Shown: piece by piece, positions 57,428 to 64,000 of the stretch | How the letters are laid out: each line of letters begins with the position of its first letter | Numbering within the stretch: position 1 is the first letter of the stretch | Assembly: GCF_000341265.1 (NCBI RefSeq) | Contig: NZ_ANAE01000127.1 | Coordinates: forward strand, 28,900 to 92,899 | DNA length: 64,000 nucleotides | Source: Nocardiopsis prasina DSM 43845 | GTDB taxonomy: Bacteria; Actinomycetota; Actinomycetes; Streptosporangiales; Streptosporangiaceae | Direction: 5' to 3' | Position numbers and translations under genes: made by a program | Notes under the pieces: model-generated | Database searches by the model: none | The model's input: the letters and a program-made list of their open reading frames with translations, nothing else | Told to the model about the DNA's origin: nothing

Positions 57428-57615
57428 GCGCGAACCCCGAGGGCGCGGGCGGTGGCCCGACGCAACGTCAACCCGACCCCATGCCGCCGGACCCCTTCCC
57501 GCCGGCGCCGATGCCTCCCGAGCCGGTTCCGCCGGAGCCGAGCCCGACCCCGATCCCCGAGCCGGAGCCGGTTCCCGAACCGCCAGGGCCCGAGCCGCAG
57601 CCCGAACCCGCCTGA
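57424..57615 (+). CDS. Small Pro/Glu-rich protein
   Basis: The protein has 63 residues with ATG overlapping the SDR stop. About half of the residues are Pro, with Glu and Met at regular spacing (PMPPDPFPPAPMPPEPVPPE, then IPEPEPVPEPPGPEP), a probable extended polyproline-like rod. There is no signal peptide or domain. The clean coupling and length support a real gene, possibly a linker or surface peptide. Function unknown. Confidence 0.6.
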   Translation: MSANPEGAGGGPTQRQPDPMPPDPFPPAPMPPEPVPPEPSPTPIPEPEPVPEPPGPEPQPEPA

Positions 57616-57716
57616 GCGGGCCGGGTCCCGAGACAGTGTGCGTGTCCAGCCATCGCGGGCCCGTGGGGCGCACCGACGAGGTGTGCCCCACGGTTGGTCA
57701 CCGGGAGTCACCGCCC

Positions 57717-57745
57717 TTGACGTCTGAGCGACCGGAGCCTAGCTT
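57717..57745 (+). promoter_or_regulatory. Promoter of the GH5 cellulase gene
   Basis: TTGACG (57717-57722), 17 bases, TAGCTT (57740-57745): a textbook sigma70-type promoter, placing the transcript start near 57752, about 75 bases before the ATG. Confidence 0.65.
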
Positions 57746-57825
57746 CTTCTGGTAATACTCCTTCCGGATATGGGCCGCGTGAACCCCCTCGCGCGGCCGG
57801 TCCGCACCCCGCTGGAGGTCCTCGC

Positions 57826-58917
57826 ATGGCGCGTCACCGCACCACCCCCGTCCTCGGAGCCCCCCGCAGACACCCCTTCAGGACCCTGGGAATCGCCACT
57901 TTGGGAGCGCTCCTAGTCGGTGCCGCCCTCTTCCCCGGTGTTTCCACGGACGACGTCACCCCCGTCTCCGACCAGACCGCGCTCAACGCCGTCGAGGAGC
58001 ACGGGCAGCTCCAGGTGTGCGGCCTCAAGCTCTGCGACGAGAGCGGTCAGCCGATCCAGCTCACCGGCATGAGCTCCCACGGGCTCCAGTGGTACGACCA
58101 GTGTCTGACCGACGCCTCGCTCGACGCCCTGGCCCAGGACTGGCGCGCCGACGTGCTGCGTGTGTCCATGTACATCCAGGAGGGCGGTTACGAGACCGAC
58201 CCGCGCGGCTTCACCGACCGGGTGCACGAGCTGATCGAGGAGGGCACCGAGCGCGGCCTCTACGTGATCGTCGACTGGCACATGCTCACGCCCGGCGACC
58301 CGAACCACAACACCGACAGCGCGAAGGAGTTCTTCGCCGAGATCGCCGCCGAGCACGCCGACAAGGACAACCTCCTCTACGAGATCGCCAACGAGCCCAA
58401 CGGGGTCTCCTGGAACTCGGTGAAGGGCTACTCCGAGGAGGTCATCCCGGTGATCCGGGCGCAGGACCCCGAGGCGGTCGTGCTGGTCGGCACCAGGGCC
58501 TGGTCCTCGCTGGGCGTCTCGGAGGGCTCCGACCACTCCGAGATCGTCGACAACCCGGTGGACGCCGACAACATCATGTACGTCTACCACTTCTACGCCG
58601 CCTCGCACAGCGGTGGGCACTTCGACGTCTTCCGTGAGGCGGCCCAGGAGCTGCCCCTGTTCGTCACAGAGTTCGGTACCCAGGAGCACACCGGCGACGG
58701 CCCCAACGACTTCGCCTCCGCCCAGGCCTACCTCGACTTCATGGCCCAGGAACAGATCAGCTGGGTGAACTGGAACTTCTCGGACGACTTCCGCTCCGGC
58801 GCGGTCTTCGAGACCGGTACCTGCGACGCCGGAGGGCCGTTCACCGGCACCGACTCGCTGAAGCCCGCAGGGGAGTGGATCCGCGACCAGATCCGCACCA
58901 GCGGTCTGTCCGCCTGA
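57826..58917 (+). CDS. Secreted glycoside hydrolase family 5 endoglucanase
   Basis: The protein has 363 residues. A basic start and a hydrophobic segment at residues 19-39 (RTLGIATLGALLVGAALFPG) form a signal sequence. GH5 features: QLTGMSSHGLQW, LRVSMYIQEGGY, VIVDWHMLTPGDPNHN, the acid/base Glu in LLYEIANEPNG and the nucleophile Glu in LFVTEFGTQ, with WVNWNFSDDF near the end. This is the GH5_2-type bacterial cellulase, cleaving beta-1,4-glucan. No cellulose-binding module is attached. A CelR/CebR-type palindrome lies in its own signal-peptide codons. Confidence 0.93.
   Translation: MARHRTTPVLGAPRRHPFRTLGIATLGALLVGAALFPGVSTDDVTPVSDQTALNAVEEHGQLQVCGLKLCDESGQPIQLTGMSSHGLQWYDQCLTDASLDALAQDWRADVLRVSMYIQEGGYETDPRGFTDRVHELIEEGTERGLYVIVDWHMLTPGDPNHNTDSAKEFFAEIAAEHADKDNLLYEIANEPNGVSWNSVKGYSEEVIPVIRAQDPEAVVLVGTRAWSSLGVSEGSDHSEIVDNPVDADNIMYVYHFYAASHSGGHFDVFREAAQELPLFVTEFGTQEHTGDGPNDFASAQAYLDFMAQEQISWVNWNFSDDFRSGAVFETGTCDAGGPFTGTDSLKPAGEWIRDQIRTSGLSA
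57902..57915. promoter_or_regulatory. CelR/CebR-like operator inside the cellulase coding region
   Basis: TGGGAGCGCTCCTA matches the known 14-bp CelR/CebR consensus TGGGAGCGCTCCCA of actinomycete cellulase genes at 13 positions. It lies 76 bases after the ATG, within the signal-peptide codons. Confidence 0.6.
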
Positions 58918-58923
58918 CCCCGG

Positions 58924-58956
58924 CCGGGTCCCGGAGGCGTCTCCTCCGGGACCCGG
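58924..58956. terminator. Bidirectional terminator hairpin
   Basis: CCGGGTCCCGGAGG (58924-58937) pairs perfectly with CCTCCGGGACCCGG (58943-58956), a 14-bp stem with a five-base loop, between the convergent cellulase and Clp genes. Confidence 0.85.
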
Positions 58957-58965
58957 GCCCACGCC

Positions 58966-61464
58966 TCAGCTCGGCGGAACGGTGGAGATGGTGAGCTGGT
59001 CCTCACCGTCCACGTCGACCACCACCTGGTCGCCGGGAAGCACCTGGCGGTCCAGCACCATGCGGGAGAGCCGGTTGCCCACGTTGCGCTGGATGGTCCT
59101 GGCCAGGGGACGGGCGCCGAACTCGGGCTGGTAGCCGCGCCGGGACAGCCAGTCGATCGCCTCGTCGGTGAAGCGCACCCGGATGTCCTGCGCGAGCAGG
59201 CGCTCCTCGGTACTCTCCAGCATCAGCGTGGTGATCTGCCTGATCTCGTCCTCACCCAGCTGCTGGAAGACGATGATCTCGTCCACACGGTTCAGGAACT
59301 CCGGACGGAACTCCTCCCTCAGGCGTCTCATCACACGGCGCTCGGTGTCGGGGTCCATCTGCCCGTCCGCGGTGAAGCCCATCGGACCGCTCCCGGTGAT
59401 CGCCTCCGAACCCAGGTTGCTCGTCATGATGACCACCGTGTTGCGAAAGTCCACGGTCCGGCCCTGGCCGTCGGTGAGCCGACCGTCGTCCAGGAGCTGC
59501 AACAGCAGGTTGAACACGTCCGGGTGAGCCTTCTCGATCTCGTCGAGCAGCAGCACCGAGTACGGGTGTCGGCGGACCGCCTCGGTCAGCTGCCCCGCCT
59601 CCTCGTAGCCCACGAACCCGGGCGGCGCACCCGTGAGCCTGCTGGTGGTGTGCCGTTCCTGGAACTCGCTCATGTCGATCCGGACCATGGCGTCCTCCGC
59701 CCCGAACAGCGCCTCCGCCAGGGCCCGGGCCAGCTCGGTCTTGCCCACTCCGGTCGGCCCCAGGAACAGGAAGCTGCCCACGGGCCGGTCGGGGTCGCCC
59801 AATCCGGCGCGGTTGCGACGGATCGCCTCCGAGACGGCGGTGACCGCCTCGTCCTGGCCGATCACGCGGTCGTGCAGCACCTCCTCCAGGTTGACCAGCC
59901 GTTCCCGTTCCTCCTGGGTCAGCTGAGCCACCGGGATACCCGTGCTGCGCGAGACCACCTCCGCGATGTCGTCGGGGCTCACCTCCGGAACCGCCGAACC
60001 GGTTCCGCGCGCCTGGTGCACGTTGCCCTTGGCCGCGTTGATCTCGTCGCGCAGCGCGGAGGCCCGCTCGTAGTTCTCCTCCTGGACCGCCCGGTCCTTG
60101 CGTTCCTCCAGGTCCTTGAGCTTGCGTTCCAGCTCGCGCAGGGCCGAGCTGGAGGTCTTCAGGCGCAACCGGACCCGGGCTCCGGCCTGGTCGACGAGGT
60201 CGATGGCCTTGTCGGGCAGGAACCGGTCGGTGACGTAGCGGTCGCTCAGTTCCGCCGCGGCGACCAGGCTGTCGTCGCTGAACCGCACCTGGTGGTGCGC
60301 CTCGTAGCGGTCCCGCAGCCCCCGCAGGATCTCGACGGTGTCCTGCACGGACGGCTCGGGCACCTGGATCGGTTGGAACCGGCGCTCCAGGGCGGCGTCC
60401 TTCTCGATGTTCTTGCGGTACTCGTCGACGGTGGTCGCACCGATGATGTGCAGTTCGCCGCGGGCCAGAGCCGGCTTGAGCATGTTCCCGGCGCTGGTTG
60501 AGCCCTCGGACGCGCCCGCCCCGACCAGGGTGTGGATCTCGTCGATGAAGATCAGCAGCTCGTCCGACCGTGCGCGGATCTCGTCCACGATGGCGTTGAG
60601 CCGTTCCTCGAAGTCGCCCCGGTACCGGGTGCCCGCGACGATGCCCGAGAGGTCGAGCTGGACCAGGCGTCGGCCGCGCAGGGTCTCGGGGACGTCGTCG
60701 TCGAAGATGCGCTGGGCGATGCCCTCCACGATGGCGGTCTTGCCCACGCCGGGATCGCCGGTGAGCACCGGGTTGTTCTTGCGCCGTCGCGCCAGCACCT
60801 CGATGCACTGTTCGACCTCGTCGTCCCGGCCGATCACCGGGTCCAGGCGCCCCTCCCGGGCGAGCGCGGTCATGTCGGTGCCGAACTCGTCCAGTTGGGG
60901 GGTGTCGGAGGGGGCGGACTCGCCCTGCTCGCTCGCGGGCACCGCCCCGGCGGCCTTCTGGAGCGCCTGCGGGGTGACCCCGGAGTCCCGCAGGAGCTGT
61001 CCGACCGGAGCGTCGGGGGTGACCGCCAGCGCGAACAGCAGGTGCTCGGGTGTGATGCTGGCGCTACCGGTGGCCCGGGCGATCTGGAGGGAGTCGAGGA
61101 AGGCGCGCTTGGCGGCGGGCGTGAGCCGGGGCGAGCCGCCGCGCGCCGCGCGGGGTGTCTGGGCGACGGCCTGGTCCACCACGTCCTCCAGCGGGGCCAG
61201 GTCGGTGTCGGTCCGCCCCAGCAGCTCGCGGATCGGCGGGTAGCGCAGGAGCGACCACAGCAGGTGGACGGAGTCGACGTCGGCCCCACCGCTCTCCAGG
61301 GTGCGCCGGACGGCGGCGTCGGCCACCCTCTGCGCCTCGGGGTCCATCAGCTTGGAGAGGTCGACGCGGCGGACGGGGCCCCGGGACCCGCTGAGGAACC
61401 GCGCCAGGAACTCGTCGAAGGAGCCCGGGTCGTCACCCGGGCCGTCGGGAAGGTCGGTGCTCAT
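58966..61464 (-). CDS. ClpC-like AAA+ unfoldase (Hsp100)
   Basis: ATG 61464 gives 832 residues. The N-terminal Clp repeat domain is present ([34 protein letters not shown]). D1 has Walker [14 protein letters not shown]; a short UVR-like motif ([14 protein letters not shown]) lies between D1 and D2, as in ClpC, instead of the long ClpB middle domain. D2 has [13 protein letters not shown] and [15 protein letters not shown] ClpP-docking-type loop (GPMGF) is present in D2. It should unfold proteins for ClpP. As the main clpC is usually elsewhere, this may be a specialised paralogue. Confidence 0.9.
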   Translation of the reverse strand: MSTDLPDGPGDDPGSFDEFLARFLSGSRGPVRRVDLSKLMDPEAQRVADAAVRRTLESGGADVDSVHLLWSLLRYPPIRELLGRTDTDLAPLEDVVDQAVAQTPRAARGGSPRLTPAAKRAFLDSLQIARATGSASITPEHLLFALAVTPDAPVGQLLRDSGVTPQALQKAAGAVPASEQGESAPSDTPQLDEFGTDMTALAREGRLDPVIGRDDEVEQCIEVLARRRKNNPVLTGDPGVGKTAIVEGIAQRIFDDDVPETLRGRRLVQLDLSGIVAGTRYRGDFEERLNAIVDEIRARSDELLIFIDEIHTLVGAGASEGSTSAGNMLKPALARGELHIIGATTVDEYRKNIEKDAALERRFQPIQVPEPSVQDTVEILRGLRDRYEAHHQVRFSDDSLVAAAELSDRYVTDRFLPDKAIDLVDQAGARVRLRLKTSSSALRELERKLKDLEERKDRAVQEENYERASALRDEINAAKGNVHQARGTGSAVPEVSPDDIAEVVSRSTGIPVAQLTQEERERLVNLEEVLHDRVIGQDEAVTAVSEAIRRNRAGLGDPDRPVGSFLFLGPTGVGKTELARALAEALFGAEDAMVRIDMSEFQERHTTSRLTGAPPGFVGYEEAGQLTEAVRRHPYSVLLLDEIEKAHPDVFNLLLQLLDDGRLTDGQGRTVDFRNTVVIMTSNLGSEAITGSGPMGFTADGQMDPDTERRVMRRLREEFRPEFLNRVDEIIVFQQLGEDEIRQITTLMLESTEERLLAQDIRVRFTDEAIDWLSRRGYQPEFGARPLARTIQRNVGNRLSRMVLDRQVLPGDQVVVDVDGEDQLTISTVPPS

Positions 61465-61492
61465 GTCGTGTCGTCCCCCGTGGTGTTGACGG

Positions 61493-61510
61493 ACGGGCGA
61501 AATTGCCCGT
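61493..61510. promoter_or_regulatory. Inverted repeat upstream of the Clp gene
   Basis: ACGGGC (61493-61498) and GCCCGT (61505-61510) flank GAAATT, 29 bases before the Clp start on the minus strand; a possible operator. No HspR or HrcA consensus is visible. Confidence 0.3.
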
Positions 61511-61682
61511 AGGAGTCGCTCAATCACCCTAAGTGAAACCACCTGAATCGGGCGGTACCACCCGCCCGGAGGGTGGGGGCGTCGGGGATTCGGCTGATCC
61601 CTGGCCATGGCCGATGGGCGGGTGCTAGCCTCGACCTGGTTTCCTACTTTTCCGGTTGGCTTTATTCGTAAAGGAGCGTTCG

Positions 61683-62999
61683 TTGAGCACCGACACCACC
61701 CGCGTCCGGTCCTGGTCCTTCGAGACCCAGCAGATCCACGCCGGGGCCGAGCCCGACCCCGCGACCAACGCGCGGGCGACCCCGATCTACCAGACCACCT
61801 CGTACGTGTTCCGGGACAGCCAGCACGGCGCCGACCTGTTCAGCCTGGCCGAGCCGGGCAACATCTACACCCGCATCGGCAACCCCACCCAGGACGTCCT
61901 CGAACAGCGCGTCGCCGCCCTGGAGGGCGGTGTGGGCGCGGTCGCCTTCGCCTCCGGCTCGGCCGCCGTCACCTCGGCCCTGCTCAACCTGGTCGGCGCC
62001 GGTGACCACCTGGTGTCCAGCTCGCTCCTCTACGGAGGCACCTACAACCTCCTCCACCACACGCTGCCCAAGCTCGGCGTCCAGGTGTCCTTCGTGGAGG
62101 ACCAGGACGACCCCGAGTCGTGGCGGGCCGCGACCCGGCCCGAGACCAAGCTCTACTTCGCCGAGACCCTGGCCAACCCCGGCGGCAACGTCCTGGACGT
62201 GCGGGCGGTGGCCGACGCCGCCCACGGGGTCGGCGTCCCGCTGGTCGTGGACAACACCGTGCCCACCCCCTACCTGCTGCGTCCCATCGACTTCGGCGCC
62301 GACGTGGTCGTGCACTCCGCCACCAAGTACCTCGGCGGCCACGGCACCACCGTCGCCGGAGTGGTCGTGGACGCGGGCAGCTTCGACTTCGGCGCGCACG
62401 GCGACCGCTTCCCCGGATTCGTGGAGCCCGACCCCAGCTACCACGGGCTCAGGTACTGGGACGCGCTCGGCCCGGGCGCCTACGCGGCCAAACTCCGGGT
62501 GCAGCTGCTGCGCGACACCGGCGCAGCCATCGCCCCGTTCAACTCCTTCCTCGTCCTCCAGGGGATCGAGACCCTCTCACTGCGGATCGACCGCCACGTC
62601 AGCAACACGCGGGCGTTGGCCGAGTGGCTGGAGGGGCGCGACGAGGTCGAACGCGTCCACTACGCGGGTCTGGCCTCCAGCCCCTTCCACGCCCTGGCCC
62701 GGAAGTACCTGCCCAGGGGCGCCGGGGCGGTCGTGTCCTTCGAGCTGCGCGGGGGAGTGGACGCCGGGCGGGCCTTCGTCGACGGCACCGAGCTGTTCAG
62801 CCAGCTCGTCAACATCGGTGACGTGCGCAGCCTCATCGTGCACCCGGCCAGCACCACCCACAGCCAGCTGGCCCCCGAGGAACAGGCCGCCGCCGGAGTC
62901 ACCCCCGGGCTGGTCCGGCTCGCGGTGGGCCTGGAGCACGTCGACGACCTGCGCGCCGACCTCGAACTCGGCTTCCGCGCCGCCAAGGCGCACCAGTGA
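61683..62999 (+). CDS. metY: O-acetylhomoserine aminocarboxypropyltransferase / sulfhydrylase
   Basis: TTG 61683 follows AAAGGAGCG and gives 438 residues. The PLP enzyme motifs are clear: the lysine in [14 protein letters not shown], substrate-phosphate contacts [20 protein letters not shown] and [20 protein letters not shown], and [16 protein letters not shown]. It replaces the acetyl of O-acetylhomoserine with sulfide, giving homocysteine. Its stop overlaps the start of metX. No SAM-responsive riboswitch structure is visible in the short leader. Confidence 0.95.
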   Translation: MSTDTTRVRSWSFETQQIHAGAEPDPATNARATPIYQTTSYVFRDSQHGADLFSLAEPGNIYTRIGNPTQDVLEQRVAALEGGVGAVAFASGSAAVTSALLNLVGAGDHLVSSSLLYGGTYNLLHHTLPKLGVQVSFVEDQDDPESWRAATRPETKLYFAETLANPGGNVLDVRAVADAAHGVGVPLVVDNTVPTPYLLRPIDFGADVVVHSATKYLGGHGTTVAGVVVDAGSFDFGAHGDRFPGFVEPDPSYHGLRYWDALGPGAYAAKLRVQLLRDTGAAIAPFNSFLVLQGIETLSLRIDRHVSNTRALAEWLEGRDEVERVHYAGLASSPFHALARKYLPRGAGAVVSFELRGGVDAGRAFVDGTELFSQLVNIGDVRSLIVHPASTTHSQLAPEEQAAAGVTPGLVRLAVGLEHVDDLRADLELGFRAAKAHQ

Positions 63000-64000
63000 C
63001 CGGACGCCCGCGACCTGTGGGTCCGGCCCGTCCGCGTCAGGACGGTCCGGGCCCCGCTCCCTCCCTCCCCGTCCCGCCGGGGACCCGACCGGCCCGGGGC
63101 GGCTGGCGCGAGGGCGACCCCGTCGGGCGGCGCCGCTGGATCGGCCTGGAGCACCCCCTGGAACTGGAGTCGGGAGAGCGTCTGCCCGGGGTGCGCCTGG
63201 CCTACCAGACCTGGGGGCGACTCAACTCCCGGGGCACCAACGCGGTGCTCGTGCTGCACGCCCTCACCGGGGACTCCCACGTGACCGGGCCACCCGGCCC
63301 GGGCCAGCCCAGCTCCGGATGGTGGGAGGGGGTCGTCGGCCCAGGCAGGGCACTGGACACCGACCGCTACCTGGTGGTGGCCCCCAACGTCCTGGGCGGC
63401 TGCCAGGGCAGCACCGGTCCGTCCTCGGACGCCCCCGACGGCCGCCCATGGGGGAGCAGGTTCCCCAGGATCACCCTGCGCGACTCCGTCCGTGCCGAGG
63501 AGGCGCTCGCGGACGCGCTGGGCGTGGACGCGTGGGCGGCGGTGATCGGCGGTTCCATGGGCGGGATGCGCGCCCTGGAGTGGGCCCTCACGCACCCCGC
63601 GCGGGTCCGCCGGGCTCTGCTCCTGGCCTGCCCAGCGGCTACCACCGCCTGGCAGATCGCCTGGGCCGCCCCGCAGCTGCACGCCGTACGCGCGGACCCG
63701 GACTGGTTCGGCGGCGACTACCACTCCACCGGCCGGGCCCCGGTGGACGGCCTCGGCGTGGCGCGACGGATCGCCCACGTCACCTATCGCGGTGCGGGTG
63801 AGTTCGACGCGCGCTTCGGCCGCGCCGCGCAGCGTGGGGAGGACCCGGGCGCCGAGGGGCGGTACGCGGTGGAGTCCTACCTCGACCACCAGGCGTGGAA
63901 GCTGGCTCGGCGCTTCGATCCGGCCAGCTACGTGCTGCTCACCGAGGCGATGAACGGGCACGACGTCGGACGCGGCCGCGGAGGAGCGGCGGGCGCGCCG
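62996..64000 (+). CDS. metX: Homoserine O-acetyltransferase, 3' truncated by window end
   Basis: GTG 62996 overlaps the metY stop (GTGA). Some 335 codons are visible and the frame is open to the end. After a Pro-rich start of about 40 residues the alpha/beta hydrolase begins: [25 protein letters not shown], the long [13 protein letters not shown] loop, and the nucleophile elbow [18 protein letters not shown] and [14 protein letters not shown] complete the MetX pattern. The His/Asp of the triad should lie beyond 64000. It transfers acetyl from acetyl-CoA to homoserine, feeding MetY. Confidence 0.92.
   Translation, partial: MTGRPRPVGPARPRQDGPGPAPSLPVPPGTRPARGGWREGDPVGRRRWIGLEHPLELESGERLPGVRLAYQTWGRLNSRGTNAVLVLHALTGDSHVTGPPGPGQPSSGWWEGVVGPGRALDTDRYLVVAPNVLGGCQGSTGPSSDAPDGRPWGSRFPRITLRDSVRAEEALADALGVDAWAAVIGGSMGGMRALEWALTHPARVRRALLLACPAATTAWQIAWAAPQLHAVRADPDWFGGDYHSTGRAPVDGLGVARRIAHVTYRGAGEFDARFGRAAQRGEDPGAEGRYAVESYLDHQAWKLARRFDPASYVLLTEAMNGHDVGRGRGGAAGAP

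Noticed and set aside
61465..61682. Possible SAM riboswitch upstream of metY
   Set aside because: No conserved SAM-I, SAM-II or SAM-IV core is visible, and the likely promoter at 61621-61632 leaves too short a leader.

Overview
The window is high-GC, densely coded DNA from an actinomycete, most likely Nocardiopsis or a close relative in the Nocardiopsaceae. The evidence is the strong G/C bias at codon third positions, a mycothiol-dependent-type enzyme, a type I-E CRISPR repeat of the actinobacterial kind, TAGNNT -10 boxes abutting start codons (leaderless mRNAs), frequent GTG/TTG starts, and a near-perfect CelR/CebR-type palindrome at a GH5 cellulase. The genus is inferred; no rRNA or other taxonomic marker is present.

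Layout. 1-3.2 kb: the end of an S9 peptidase and a secreted pyroglutamyl-peptidase-like protein whose catalytic Cys is replaced by Ser. 3.2-9.2 kb: a LysR regulator divergent from a catabolic operon (MHS transporter, flavoprotein, RidA, DUF1028, M20 amidohydrolase) with a clear T-N11-A box between them. 9.2-17.4 kb: a small hypothetical gene and an HTH/TPR regulator, then a three-gene candidate signalling or defence operon: a giant ParA-like/TIR-like/NB-ARC/TPR protein, a TIR protein with the catalytic-type WCxxE motif, and a SLOG (STALD-like) nucleotide-sensor domain fused to four membrane helices. 17.4-29.3 kb: mixed housekeeping genes (GNAT, PrsW protease, methyltransferase, WGR/beta-propeller protein, MDMPI-type enzyme, phosphotransferase, PAP2-diacylglycerol kinase fusion, membrane beta-propeller). 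29.5-35 kb: a tightly overlapping lipid-modification operon (FAD oxidoreductase, DUF1365, two cyclopropane-fatty-acid-synthase-like methyltransferases, DUF1295).

35-45.5 kb: a ring-cleavage-type catabolic locus (aldehyde dehydrogenase, 4-oxalocrotonate-type tautomerase, SsuABC/TauABC-like importer, FadR-type GntR regulator with two matching operators, class II aldolase-like protein lacking all three zinc histidines, extradiol dioxygenase, atypical SDR, zinc alcohol dehydrogenase). 45.7-52 kb: VOC proteins, an MFS exporter, an aldo/keto reductase, an ECF sigma factor with a SnoaL-like tail, a frameshifted heavy-metal-binding gene and a TetR/SnoaL-like divergent pair with twin operators. 51.8-54.1 kb: a stand-alone MurG-like glycosyltransferase, a palindrome-rich leader and a 17-repeat type I-E CRISPR array without cas genes in the window. 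54-64 kb: GH114 lipoprotein, DUF6506, VOC, SDR, Pro/Glu-rich peptide, GH5 cellulase, a ClpC-like unfoldase, and metY-metX (metX runs off the end).

The candidate for an undescribed system is the TIR + SLOG-TM + STAND operon (11.2-17.4 kb). It combines the nucleotide-signal logic of Thoeris (TIR producer, SLOG sensor, membrane effector) with an NLR-like sensor ATPase. The class II aldolase without zinc ligands and the RidA/DUF1028/M20 operon are candidate new metabolic routes.
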